The notes below the pieces were generated by a model. The model searched no databases. It saw only the letters and a list, made by a program, of their open reading frames with translations, and was not told where the DNA came from. From the NCBI GenBank assembly GCA_903900155.1, contig CAIUMD010000091.1:62001-126000 (forward strand): a stretch of DNA of 64,000 nt. Reading direction: 5' to 3'. Origin of the DNA: an uncultured Caulobacterales bacterium (GTDB lineage: Bacteria > Pseudomonadota > Alphaproteobacteria > Caulobacterales > Caulobacteraceae). Below are positions 42,247 to 51,365 of the stretch, piece by piece. Position numbers and translations under genes: made by a program. The stretch's first letter is position 1, and each line of letters begins with the position of its first letter.

Positions 42247-42338
42247 GCTCGCTTCGGGCGAGCAACCTGGCTGAGCGGGCAGATGCTGGAGACTTCTCCA
42301 TAGCGATCTGCCCGCTCTTGCTGGCCGCGTCCGGCCAG
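42247..42338 (+). terminator. three hairpins in series between lasso precursor 2 and the B gene
   Basis: Stem 1 is GCTCGC / GCGAGC (42247-42263). Stem 2 is a long one: 12 perfect pairs (GAGCGGGCAGAT at 42273-42284 with its complement at 42306-42317) and an inner GGAGA/TCTCC stem. Stem 3 is CTGGCC / GGCCAG (42321-42338). No T-run is present. As a set they should slow or stop transcription so that precursor messages exceed enzyme messages. Confidence 0.7.
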
Positions 42339-42370
42339 CCGTCCTCTTCCTCAAGAATCCGGAGCGCGCC

Positions 42371-43027
42371 ATGGGGCTGCGTTTGGCCGACGGCGTGCAT
42401 GCCGTCCTGGTCGGGTCCGACCTTGTGCTCTTCAGTCCGCGTGACGACGCCTACTTCTGCCTGCCCCTTCCCGAGGGCGCGCTGACCCTAGGCCAACGTT
42501 CACTGCGCGCTGAGCTACCCGGCCTTGGCCAGGCCTTGGTCGAGTCCGGACTGGTGGAGGCGGCGCCAGAGGCAGCGCCGGTCTGCGGCGCCGAGTTGGT
42601 CGTACCGAGCCGCACGGCACGCCGTTTAGTCGATGAACAAATCCGCAGCATCGATCGCCGGCCCAGGCTGCGCCACTGGCGGGCCCTGGTGCTGGCGATA
42701 CTGGCGGCCCGTCGGGGCAGGTCCTGGTCGATGGCGCGGCTGGTCGAGCGTCACGGTCCAGCCCCGGACCGTGCGCCCTCCTTACGCCTGCTGTCGGATC
42801 TGACCGTCTACCGACGACTGTCGCCCTGGCTGCCGGTCGATGGCCTCTGTCTTTTCCGCAGCCATATGCTCCTGGCCTATCTCAACGCTCTGGGGCATGG
42901 CGCACGCTGGATGTTCGGGGTGCGGACCTGGCCTTTCCGTGCGCACTGCTGGCTTCAGGTCGGTGACGTCGCTCTCGACGACGAGGCCGAACGCCTCTGC
43001 GCCTACGCCCCGATCATGGCGGTCTAG
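42371..43027 (+). CDS. lasso peptide leader peptidase with fused recognition domain (B protein)
   Basis: This 218-residue protein is of the fused B type. The N-terminal RRE/PqqD-like domain (about 1-85) should bind the leader, followed by a transglutaminase-like cysteine protease. The predicted catalytic residues Cys160 (DGLCLFRS), His192 (FRAHCWLQ) and Asp204 (VALDD) keep the spacing 32 and 12 that I recall for McjB. It would cut after the leader and expose the core N-terminus. ATG 42371 has GGAG upstream; it is the first enzyme gene, separated from the next by two bases (stop 43027, next start 43030). Confidence 0.92.
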   Translation: MGLRLADGVHAVLVGSDLVLFSPRDDAYFCLPLPEGALTLGQRSLRAELPGLGQALVESGLVEAAPEAAPVCGAELVVPSRTARRLVDEQIRSIDRRPRLRHWRALVLAILAARRGRSWSMARLVERHGPAPDRAPSLRLLSDLTVYRRLSPWLPVDGLCLFRSHMLLAYLNALGHGARWMFGVRTWPFRAHCWLQVGDVALDDEAERLCAYAPIMAV

Positions 43028-43029
43028 CC

Positions 43030-44874
43030 GTGGGCTATCTCGTCCTGACCCATGCGCCGGGTCGCGCCGCCGAAGCTTTCGAAGCCATGGTCGCCGACCT
43101 GACCACACAGTCCGAATGGACCCTGGCTTTGAAGGCCTACGCCCTGGCCGTCTTCGTCAGCGGCGGCGCGCCGCCCTTGGTCACACCGATCATCGGCCTA
43201 GCCGGCGTCGGTGGCGTGCTGGTCGGCCGAGCCTTCGATCGCGCCGCCACCGACCGCGGCGAGACGGCCATGGCCAGGCTCGACGGGCTGGCCGATGTTG
43301 ATCCGCTTGAGGCCTGCAAGGTTCTGGTGCAAGGCGCCTGGGGCGACTATGCCGCCGTCCTCGTCCCGCGCCGCGTCGACCCTCCGGTGGTGCTGGCCGC
43401 GCCGATGGGCGCGCTTGGCGTCTTCTCCTGGCGGCGTGATGAAGTCTGCCTGGTCGGGTCGGGCGTGCCCGATGGCCTGGCCGCGCCGCAGCGGCTGGCC
43501 ATCGACTGGACCCTGGTCAGCGACATCCTGGCCGAGCCGCCCAGAGCCGGCGCCGCGCCACCCCTGTCGGGTCTGGCCTGGACGCCGCCGGGTACGTGCC
43601 GGCACGGGCCGCAGGGCGACAACCTGACGACATTGTGGTCGCCAGCCGAATTTGCCCGGCGTCGGGCTCGACGACCGGAGACGCGCTCTGCCGACCTGGC
43701 GCCGGTGCTGGTGAAGGTGGTTGACGCCTGTGTCGAAGCTCATGCGCATGGCGCAGAGCGGATCTTCTGCGAAGTGTCCGGCGGACTCGACTCGTCCCTG
43801 GTCGCCACGACCTTGGCCACGCTCGGCCGCCAGCCCGTGCGCCTGGCCAACTTCTTCCGCGATCAGGCCGAGGCGGACGAGCGCATCTACGCCCAGGCCG
43901 TGGCCGACCAAATCGGTGCGCCACTGACAGAGCTGGCGCGCGCACCGATGACCATGAGCGTGGAGAGCGTGGCGTTCTGCGCCCGTTCGGTTCAACCCAA
44001 CTTCAACGCCGTCGACATCGAGTACGACCTGCTGCTGGCCGGGGCGTTCGAGGCGGCTCAAGCCGACGTCATGTTCACCGGCCACGGCGGGGACGTGGTC
44101 TTCCTGCAGATCGGCGCGCCCGAGTTGGCGGCAGACCTTCTGCGGGGCGAGCCGTGCGAGGGTGGCCGCCTCGCACGGCTCGGCGACATCGCCCGGCGAA
44201 CACGCCGGTCCGTCTGGAGTCTGGCTTGGCAAGCCACTACGGGGCGCCCCGGCACGGGAGCGGCCGAGCAGCTGATCAGCCGCACGACGGTCATTCGGGC
44301 GCGGGCGCAAGGCAAGGGGCACCCGTGGATGCAGGATCTGTGGGGGCTGGCGCCCAGTAAGCGCCTGCAGGTCGCCGGGCTGGTGCTCAGCCAGCGGGTC
44401 TTTCACGAAACCCTCCGCGGCGAACAGTTGCGCCTCGCAAACCCGTTGCTCAGCCAGCCGGTGGTGGAATTCAGTCTGTCGACGCCATCTCCGCTGCTAA
44501 GCTCGGGCGAGGGGGAGCGGACCCTCGCCCGCCAAGCCTTCGCCCATCGTCTGCCAGCCGCGATCGTCCAGCGCCGGTCGAAGGGCGACATCAGCGTGTT
44601 CTTCGGCAAGAGCTTAGCGGCGAGCGCCGACTTCCTGCGGGCCTTCCTTCTCGACGGGCGGCTCATGCAGGAAGGGCTTCTGGATCGCAACGCGCTCGCG
44701 GCAATGCTCGAACCGGAGGCGCTGATCTGGCGAGACGCTTATGGACAGATCCTCGCGGCCGCGATCCTGGAAGCTTGGGTGCGTCACTGGGAAGGACGGA
44801 TCGCCTCCGGCTTCGCCGTGCCGCCGGGCTCATCGCCCAAGGCGTCGCGCAAGAATGCAAAGGCGCGCGCATAG
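43030..44874 (+). CDS. lasso cyclase, asparagine-synthetase-like (C protein)
   Basis: This 614-residue enzyme starts at GTG 43030. The ATP pyrophosphatase loop is EVSGGLDSSL (Ser250 begins it) followed by the usual RLANFFRDQAEADERIYAQAVAD segment. An N-terminal glutaminase-like domain without an N-terminal Cys is in keeping with the lasso C family. It would adenylate the Glu9 side chain and form the amide to the core N-terminus while the tail is threaded. The 3' end overlaps the end of the isopeptidase gene on the other strand by 91 bases (44784-44874). B and C are coupled by close spacing. No exporter gene of the ABC type is present. Confidence 0.92.
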   Translation: MGYLVLTHAPGRAAEAFEAMVADLTTQSEWTLALKAYALAVFVSGGAPPLVTPIIGLAGVGGVLVGRAFDRAATDRGETAMARLDGLADVDPLEACKVLVQGAWGDYAAVLVPRRVDPPVVLAAPMGALGVFSWRRDEVCLVGSGVPDGLAAPQRLAIDWTLVSDILAEPPRAGAAPPLSGLAWTPPGTCRHGPQGDNLTTLWSPAEFARRRARRPETRSADLAPVLVKVVDACVEAHAHGAERIFCEVSGGLDSSLVATTLATLGRQPVRLANFFRDQAEADERIYAQAVADQIGAPLTELARAPMTMSVESVAFCARSVQPNFNAVDIEYDLLLAGAFEAAQADVMFTGHGGDVVFLQIGAPELAADLLRGEPCEGGRLARLGDIARRTRRSVWSLAWQATTGRPGTGAAEQLISRTTVIRARAQGKGHPWMQDLWGLAPSKRLQVAGLVLSQRVFHETLRGEQLRLANPLLSQPVVEFSLSTPSPLLSSGEGERTLARQAFAHRLPAAIVQRRSKGDISVFFGKSLAASADFLRAFLLDGRLMQEGLLDRNALAAMLEPEALIWRDAYGQILAAAILEAWVRHWEGRIASGFAVPPGSSPKASRKNAKARA

Positions 44875-47189
44875 AGGTCTCGGACATTTCCGGGACTGAT
44901 CATCACGTGCTGTTCGCCCCGGTACTCCAGGAGCTGGGCGTCCTTGCCCAATCGATAGAGCGAGGCGAACATCGCGCGGACCTGGCCTGGATCGCTGTCG
45001 AGGTCGCCGACCACGAGCATCACCGGCGCAGTGATCTTGTCGACCTGCAGGGCCGGGCTGTTGCGGACGTAGCGGTCGGGATCCGTCCAAGGTGGGACGC
45101 CCATACGGCCCTGGCCGGTCTCCGCCCAGCGCAGGCGCGAGGCGATCTGCAGGAAGGTCTCGGGCATGGCCATGGCGACACCGGGCAACGGCGCGTGGCG
45201 AGCGATCAGATTGGTGACCGGAGCGGTGGCGATGATAGCTTGGAAGCGCGGAGACTCCACGCCGGCCGCCAAGGCGCCGTAGCCGCCATAGCTCTGGCCC
45301 CAGACCGCCAGGCGCTTCCCGGAGAGGTTGGGGTGATTTATCCGGGCCTGATCGACGATGGCCAACATGGCGTCGGCCAGCCCCGCCATGGGCTCCTTGT
45401 CCAGGGCCAGGGGAAGGCTCGGAACGATCACCGCGTAGCCGTTAGCGGTCATCAGCGGGATGTTGGCGTCGAACTTCAGTTCGCCCGGGCCTTCCTCGGC
45501 CATCGGCTGGACGTAGGTCGTTCCGGGGTAGGGGACGACGATCACCGGCAAGTCGGGCCGGTCAGCGCCGTCCGGCGGCAGATAGAGCCAGCTCGTCAGC
45601 GCCTGGCCCGCCGCGCCTTTGTGATGGATCGGGATCGGCGCGCTGAAGTCGACCGCCGCCAGGGCGGCGTTGATCGTCGTCAGCGGCCGATCGGCCAGGC
45701 CGGGCCTGGAGAGGACGAGGGTTCGCACGCCATGGGCGTCGCGGGTCTCGCCCAGGACCGCGCCGGCCCGGGGCGCGAGCGCCAGCACCCGGGTCGAGGG
45801 GGGCAGGTCCGGGAGCGGCCTGGTCGCGCCATCGGCGTCGACGAGCGCGGCGCCGGTCGGCGCTTCGACAACCACGGCCTGACCCGTGCGCCCGCCCAGC
45901 GGCGGCGCGGTCTCGATCGGCCGACCCGGCGCGGACCGGGGCGGGGTGTCGCCACGCACGCTTACAAGGCCGCTCAAGGTGCGCAAGAGCACACTGCCGC
46001 TCGCGGTCGCGGGGATCTGGGAGAGGACCCCGGATGCGCCCGCCGTCAGGTTGACCGGTCCCTTGGCGGTCAGCCGCCACCAGTCCAGGCGCGGCGCCGA
46101 AGCGGTGCGGCCCAGCACGATGGGGTCGCGGCCAGGCCAGGCGACGCCGGATTCAGGTAGGAAGCGCCCCCCGACGCCGACCGAGACGGTCGACGACAGC
46201 AGCGTGGCCTGGCCGCGCGCGGAAAAGCGCCAGTACCGCGCCGCTTTCCAGTCCTCGCCGTCCCTTCGGGCCGGGGCGGCGAGATCGCGGCCGTCCGGCG
46301 ACCAGGCCCAGACCAGAGGTAGGAGATCGCAGGTCGGGCAGGGCGTGGCGACCCGCCCACTGTCCAGGTCGATCATCACCAGCCGCCGGCGCCGCTCGGC
46401 CCCAGGACCCAGCACCGTCTGGGCGTCGGGCAGGATGGTCTCGGCGTCGGCCTGCACCGCGGCCGTCCGCCCGCCCGGTGCCAGGCTGAGCGCCCCGAAC
46501 GGCCCGCTCGCCACGACACGCGTCGTCCCGGTCACCGCATTGACCAGGACGAGATCGGTGGCGGGCGCGGGCGGGTTCATGTCGGCAAAGCGACCCGCCC
46601 CGAGGGCCACGCCGGCGCGTTCGCCTCGCGCCGCCGCCGCCCAGGCATCCTGCGTGCGCGCCTGGACCAGCCAGCCGCGGGCCAGCAGGGTCGAGGCGGC
46701 CTCGGGCGGGCGGGTCGTGACGACGATCTCGCGATCGTTGCGCCACAGGGCGCTGGTCCACCAGACCTCCGGTTCGACGTGCAGGCCGGTCCAGACCACG
46801 GCGCCCGTGGCCAGGGTGACGACGCCCAGTTCGCGCCGCCGGTCCTTCAGGCGAAAGACCATGACCTTGTCGCCGCTGGGCGAGAGATCGCCCAGCGTAT
46901 CGCCCGCACCCGGCTCCGGGGGGAGCAGCGGGCGGGGTGCGGCGTCGCTGGCCAGGTCGACGACGAAGAGGCGGCCCAGGCCTTGGGCCACCAGGAAGTC
47001 GCGGTCGAAGCGCTGCGCGGTTTTCCACGGCGCGAACGTCTCATAGACCAGCCAGCGGCCGTCGGCCGAAAAGGCCGCGTGGCCGGTGTCCTCCAAGCTC
47101 AGGAGGTCCTCGACGGTGAAGGGTCTGCCCTTGGCCTGCGCCGTGGTGGCCACGGCGCAGGCGAGCAGAACCGCTGCGAAAACTCGCAT
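44784..47189 (-). CDS. lasso peptide isopeptidase (S9 prolyl-oligopeptidase-like)
   Basis: This 801-residue exported protein has a signal peptide (about 1-19, ATTAQA-KG), then a beta-propeller region and a C-terminal alpha/beta hydrolase. The latter has the nucleophile elbow GQSYGGYG (Ser633), an acid in VVGDLDSDP (about Asp729-733) and His761 in RGEQHVM. Such proteins next to lasso genes (AtxE type) cut the isopeptide bond and unthread the peptide. Some 801 residues is longer than the AtxE proteins I know, mostly in the propeller region. Convergent with the C gene, with a 91-base overlap. It leads a minus-strand group with the receptor. Confidence 0.9.
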   Translation of the reverse strand: MRVFAAVLLACAVATTAQAKGRPFTVEDLLSLEDTGHAAFSADGRWLVYETFAPWKTAQRFDRDFLVAQGLGRLFVVDLASDAAPRPLLPPEPGAGDTLGDLSPSGDKVMVFRLKDRRRELGVVTLATGAVVWTGLHVEPEVWWTSALWRNDREIVVTTRPPEAASTLLARGWLVQARTQDAWAAAARGERAGVALGAGRFADMNPPAPATDLVLVNAVTGTTRVVASGPFGALSLAPGGRTAAVQADAETILPDAQTVLGPGAERRRRLVMIDLDSGRVATPCPTCDLLPLVWAWSPDGRDLAAPARRDGEDWKAARYWRFSARGQATLLSSTVSVGVGGRFLPESGVAWPGRDPIVLGRTASAPRLDWWRLTAKGPVNLTAGASGVLSQIPATASGSVLLRTLSGLVSVRGDTPPRSAPGRPIETAPPLGGRTGQAVVVEAPTGAALVDADGATRPLPDLPPSTRVLALAPRAGAVLGETRDAHGVRTLVLSRPGLADRPLTTINAALAAVDFSAPIPIHHKGAAGQALTSWLYLPPDGADRPDLPVIVVPYPGTTYVQPMAEEGPGELKFDANIPLMTANGYAVIVPSLPLALDKEPMAGLADAMLAIVDQARINHPNLSGKRLAVWGQSYGGYGALAAGVESPRFQAIIATAPVTNLIARHAPLPGVAMAMPETFLQIASRLRWAETGQGRMGVPPWTDPDRYVRNSPALQVDKITAPVMLVVGDLDSDPGQVRAMFASLYRLGKDAQLLEYRGEQHVMISPGNVRDLYARAFAFLRDALGDEPGGTAKPEAIRPSQ

Positions 47190-47225
47190 GGCGTATCAGC
47201 TCCGGATGTCGGGAAGGTCTTGGGC

Positions 47226-50200
47226 CTACCAGGCCTTGGTCAGCTGCAGGGCGACGACGCGTCCCGTCGGCTCGTAGTTGGCCGGGTCGTAGCCGACCGC
47301 GCCGCGCGAGTCATAGAACGGCGGATCCTGCGCGAAGAGGTTTTGCGCGGTCAGGGCGACCACCACGCCGCGCCAAGGACCGGTCTTGGCCGGCGAGGCG
47401 TACTGCACTTGCAGGTCCGTCGTCGCCTGGGCGGAGACCTTCGGTCCGTTGGGGTTGCTGAGATCCCCGGTGTAGTTGAGCGACACGGTGGTGGTGATCG
47501 GGCCATGGATCCAGGAGGCCCACAGGCGCGCGCGCAGGTCGGCCGGATTTTCCACCACGCCGGCCAGCTCGACGGAACTGGCCGAGGCGGTGATCCGCCG
47601 CCGGTAGTGCATCAGCCAGGAGATGTTGGCGTTCAGCACCACCGGATCGCCGGCCACGCGCATCGGATAGGCGCCGGACACGTCCACGCCGCTCACCTCG
47701 AAGCTGCCGGTGTTGACGTACCGGGCCTCGGCGATCGCTTGGTAGGCGCTGGCCGGATAGGCCGCCGCGGCGCTGGCGCTGGCGGTCGCCAGGATCGATT
47801 GGACCAGGGCCAGGTCGGCCGGGTTCGTGGCTGGCGTGATGAGGGTGCGGAACGGAGCCAGGTCCGGCGCGGTCAGCACGGTGGTGATGTTGTTGATCGC
47901 CGGCTGGCCGATGCGGTCGTTGAACTTGGTGTCGAAGAAGGTCGCCGATACGCGTCCGCCGCCCCAGGCCTTGGGCGCCAGTTCCGCGCCGGCCGTCCAC
48001 GACTTGGCCGTTTCCGGGCGCAGGTTCGGGTTGCCGCCGTAGCGGAGCAGGGTGAGAATCGAGGTCGTGCCGTTGCTGATGAACACCGGCGTGGCCTGCT
48101 GAGGATCGTTCAGCTGGCCCAGCGACGGCGCGCGAAAGGACTCCCCGTAGGTGGCCTTGACCGTCAGCCCGTCGACCGGCGCCCACAGCGCCCCGACCTT
48201 TGGCACGGTGCTGGACCCACCGACCTCATAGTGTTCGCGCCGCACAGCCAGGGACAACTCCAGCCGCTCCAGGCCCGGACGGCGGAAGTCACCGCCAAAC
48301 AGCGGAACCCGTGCTTCGGCGAAGAGCGAGGTGACGTCACGCTCGCCGCGCCGCGTGAACGAGGCGATCGGCGCCACAGTGCTGGAGAGGCTCGTGCCGG
48401 TGCTCTTCAGGCCCTCGGTGCGGAACTGCGCACCAACCGCCAGGCGCACCTCGCCGGCCGGCAGGCGCACCAGTGCGCCGTCGGCCGTGGCGCTGACCGT
48501 GTCGAGCAAGCCGATCGTGGCGCGCTTTTCGTAGCCAGACAGCACAAAGTCGAGGATCGCCTGCTTGTTGCGGCCTTGGCCGATATAAGGGTTGAAGTAG
48601 CCGTCGCGCGCGGCGCTGTAGGGCGTCAACGGATTGTCGGCCAGATTGCCCAGGGCCTCGTTGAGGTAGGCCGAGTTCAGGACATTGGTCGACAGGCTGT
48701 TCTGCAGCTCTTCGCCATGCAGCGCGTAGATATCCAGGCGCCAGTCGCGCGGCAGTTTTACCTTGGCGCCGATCGACATCGCCCGGCTCTGCACCTCGCC
48801 GGTGCTGTAGAGGCCGCCGGCTTCGTTCTGGAACGAGTAGGCGATGCTGTTGGACGCCGCCCCGTTCGGCGACACGAAGTAGGGGTTCTTGGCGCTCACC
48901 GTCATCAGCGTCTGCGGCGGGGTGACGTGGGTGTTGTAGCGGCGGTCGCTGTAACGGGCGTCGGCGCTCAGGGTGACGCGGTCGCCGACATCCTGCGTCA
49001 GCGCCAAATAGGCGCTGCCGCGCTCCTGGGTCGGCAGGATGTCGAGGGTGGCGCGGTAGTTCTGCCGATTGACCTGGCCCGCGATGAAGTCGCTGGGCTT
49101 AAGGGCAGTGCCATCCTGACCGGCCGGGATTGCCCACATCGGCACGGATTGGCCGGTCGCTGGGTCGATACCCATGACGTTACCCGGCTGGCCGAAGATC
49201 AGCCGGCGGTCCGTGCCGCCCAGGGACCGGAGGTCGGCGTTGGCAGTGAAAGAGCGGTCGAGCGCTCGCAGGCGATTGCGCCGTTGATACTCTGCGCTGA
49301 GCAGCACTGATCCCGAACCCCACGCATGGCCGTAGGTCTGAGCGATCTGGCGCTGGCCGGCCCCGCCCGCTGTCGTGCCTCCGATCCGAGCCCGAGTCTC
49401 GGCGCCGTCGTAGCGGTCGCGCAGCACGATGTTGACGACACCGCCGACGGCGTCCGAGCCATAGAGCGCCGAGGCACCGTCGAGGAGGACTTCGACGCGC
49501 GCCACCGCCGCCAAGGGGATCGAGGAAACGTCGGCAAAGTCGCCCATGAGCCCTGAGCCGGCGATCCGGCGGCCGTTGAGCAGGACGAGCGTGGCGTCCG
49601 CGCCAAGGCCGCGCAGGTTGAAGCCGGTAGCCCGCGTGTCGTTGGTCGTGGTGGGATCCGTCGCCGTGGTGCGCGCGTCGTCCGAGGCCGAACCGCCGAA
49701 CGCTTGCGGAAGCGACGTCAGGGCGTCGGCCAGGGTGGCGTAGCCGGCCCGATCGATCTCGTCGCGGGTCACCACCAGGACAGGCGAGGGGCCATCGGCT
49801 GCGCCTCGGATGTGGCTGCCGACGACGACCTCTTCGAGCAGGGTGCTGTCCTCGACCGACATGGCCTGAAGTGGATCGGCGGCGGACGCCATCAGTTGCT
49901 CGGGCGCGGAGGCCGCGACGGGCGTCCGCGCCGCGCGCAGGACGAACTGACCGGGCTGCGTCTCGACGATTTCAACCGCGCGGCCGACCAGAAGCTTTTC
50001 GAGCGCTTGGCGAACCGTGAACCGACCCGTCAGCGCGGGCGCGGTCATGCCGCTGACCAGGGCGCTGTCGAAGACGATGTTGGTGTTGCTCTGCGCGCCG
50101 AGTGACAGCAACGCCTTGTCCAGGGGGCCTGATACGATCGCGACGTTGACGCCTGGTTCAGCCGCAATGGCGGCGACAGGGGCGGCCAGAAGGCCAGCCG

Positions 50201-50258
50201 CACCGACCAGGGCGACAAACGACGATCCACAACTCAACCCAAAACGCGCCATCTTCAC
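47226..50258 (-). CDS. TonB-dependent receptor with N-terminal signalling domain (FecA type)
   Basis: This 1010-residue outer-membrane receptor has a signal peptide (about 1-33), a secretin/TonB short N-terminal domain (about 38-105; VSGPLDKALLSLGAQSNTNIVFDSALV), a plug domain (about 135-265) and a large beta-barrel. The plug contains a TLADALTSLPQAFGG motif, and the chain ends in LQLTKAW with a terminal aromatic residue. The signalling domain should contact the FecR-like protein at 50370. The most likely cargo is the lasso peptide made by this cluster, by analogy to other Caulobacter clusters with isopeptidase. The gene lies 36 bases upstream of the isopeptidase start and is probably cotranscribed with it. 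Confidence 0.9.
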   Translation of the reverse strand: MKMARFGLSCGSSFVALVGAAGLLAAPVAAIAAEPGVNVAIVSGPLDKALLSLGAQSNTNIVFDSALVSGMTAPALTGRFTVRQALEKLLVGRAVEIVETQPGQFVLRAARTPVAASAPEQLMASAADPLQAMSVEDSTLLEEVVVGSHIRGAADGPSPVLVVTRDEIDRAGYATLADALTSLPQAFGGSASDDARTTATDPTTTNDTRATGFNLRGLGADATLVLLNGRRIAGSGLMGDFADVSSIPLAAVARVEVLLDGASALYGSDAVGGVVNIVLRDRYDGAETRARIGGTTAGGAGQRQIAQTYGHAWGSGSVLLSAEYQRRNRLRALDRSFTANADLRSLGGTDRRLIFGQPGNVMGIDPATGQSVPMWAIPAGQDGTALKPSDFIAGQVNRQNYRATLDILPTQERGSAYLALTQDVGDRVTLSADARYSDRRYNTHVTPPQTLMTVSAKNPYFVSPNGAASNSIAYSFQNEAGGLYSTGEVQSRAMSIGAKVKLPRDWRLDIYALHGEELQNSLSTNVLNSAYLNEALGNLADNPLTPYSAARDGYFNPYIGQGRNKQAILDFVLSGYEKRATIGLLDTVSATADGALVRLPAGEVRLAVGAQFRTEGLKSTGTSLSSTVAPIASFTRRGERDVTSLFAEARVPLFGGDFRRPGLERLELSLAVRREHYEVGGSSTVPKVGALWAPVDGLTVKATYGESFRAPSLGQLNDPQQATPVFISNGTTSILTLLRYGGNPNLRPETAKSWTAGAELAPKAWGGGRVSATFFDTKFNDRIGQPAINNITTVLTAPDLAPFRTLITPATNPADLALVQSILATASASAAAAYPASAYQAIAEARYVNTGSFEVSGVDVSGAYPMRVAGDPVVLNANISWLMHYRRRITASASSVELAGVVENPADLRARLWASWIHGPITTTVSLNYTGDLSNPNGPKVSAQATTDLQVQYASPAKTGPWRGVVVALTAQNLFAQDPPFYDSRGAVGYDPANYEPTGRVVALQLTKAW

Positions 50259-50369
50259 TCCCCCGGCGCGCCCGGGCCTTCACAACGAAGCCACATTGTT
50301 CAACGCGCTGAAGGGTGAGACGAGAGTTTGAGCGATCCTTAGTAGTTCGACTGCGGAATTATTTTCAGG

Positions 50370-51365
50370 TCAGCCCTCGGGGGCCTTTAGCTCGATGTCG
50401 CCGCCCAATCGCCGATCTGCTTTCAGGCCATAGAGCGTCGTCATCGCCGTGACGAACTCCATGGGCTTTCCAATGGCGAAGTCGCCGTTGACGCGGGTGT
50501 GGGCGGGAACGTCGGCGCTCAGAATGACCTTGTCGCGGCTGTAGCGGTTGATCTCGTCGACCGCGTCTTCGAGCGGGGTGGCGCGAAAACTCACCCGCCC
50601 CTCGGTCCAACCCGTGGCGACGGCGAGATCCGTCGGAACCGGCGCTGGCGCGACGTTTCGTCTGCCCGTGGTCAGGGTTTGGCCGGGTTCGAGCGTCCAG
50701 GCTGCGGATCGACTGCCGCGTTCAGTGACGGCGACCTTGCCTTCGGCGAGCACGACCTTGGCGCCGCCGTCAGCGCGCCTGACGTCGAAGCGTGTTCCGA
50801 GAGCGCGCACCTCGGTGTCGCCGGCCACGACGACGAAGGGGTGCGCATGATCGTGCGCGACGTCGAAGAAGGCTTGCCCACGGAGCAGTTCGACGCGACG
50901 CAGGCCGTTGTCGAAGCGCACCTTCAAGGCCGTGTCGGTGTTGAGCCGAACCCGCGTGCCGTCGGGGAGTTCAGCGACCGTCTGGCGTCCAATGTCGGTC
51001 GAATAGGTAGGCGCCGTGAGCTTCCAGACGATGACGGATGCGGCGACTAAGCCCGTGATCGCGATGCCAACGGCCCAGCGCTGGCGCGCTTTGGACAGCA
51101 TGTTGCGGTGCCAGGGTGGCGGCGCTGGCGCGCGGCGCTGGCGGGCGGCGTGCGCGATGGCGCGCATGTCCGGGTCATCCTGCAGCGACAGCGCCAGGCG
51201 ACTGATGTCCTCGATCCGATTGTAGGCGGCGAGGTTGTCGGGGTTCCGTCGCCAGGCCTGGAACGCTTCAAGGTCCTCGTTTTCGACAGGCGGATTCAGG
51301 AGCCGCGTGAACCAATCGGCGGCTTCACGCTCCTGCTGGGTCGGCTCGTTCCGTGCCTCAATCAT
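50370..51365 (-). CDS. FecR-type anti-sigma factor
   Basis: This 331-residue protein has an N-terminal cytoplasmic region (about 1-95) with the WFTRLLNPPVENEDLEAFQAWRR-NPDN sigma-binding motif, and one membrane helix (about 100-118, AVGIAITGLVAASVIVW). The FecR periplasmic domain follows, including VAELPDGTRVRLNTDTALKVRFDNGLRRVELLRGQAFFDV. It would hold the sigma factor until the receptor binds ligand. The start overlaps the sigma gene's stop by eight bases, and the C-terminus ends with a domain that resembles the signalling domain (GLKADRRLGG). Confidence 0.92.
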   Translation of the reverse strand: MIEARNEPTQQEREAADWFTRLLNPPVENEDLEAFQAWRRNPDNLAAYNRIEDISRLALSLQDDPDMRAIAHAARQRRAPAPPPWHRNMLSKARQRWAVGIAITGLVAASVIVWKLTAPTYSTDIGRQTVAELPDGTRVRLNTDTALKVRFDNGLRRVELLRGQAFFDVAHDHAHPFVVVAGDTEVRALGTRFDVRRADGGAKVVLAEGKVAVTERGSRSAAWTLEPGQTLTTGRRNVAPAPVPTDLAVATGWTEGRVSFRATPLEDAVDEINRYSRDKVILSADVPAHTRVNGDFAIGKPMEFVTAMTTLYGLKADRRLGGDIELKAPEG

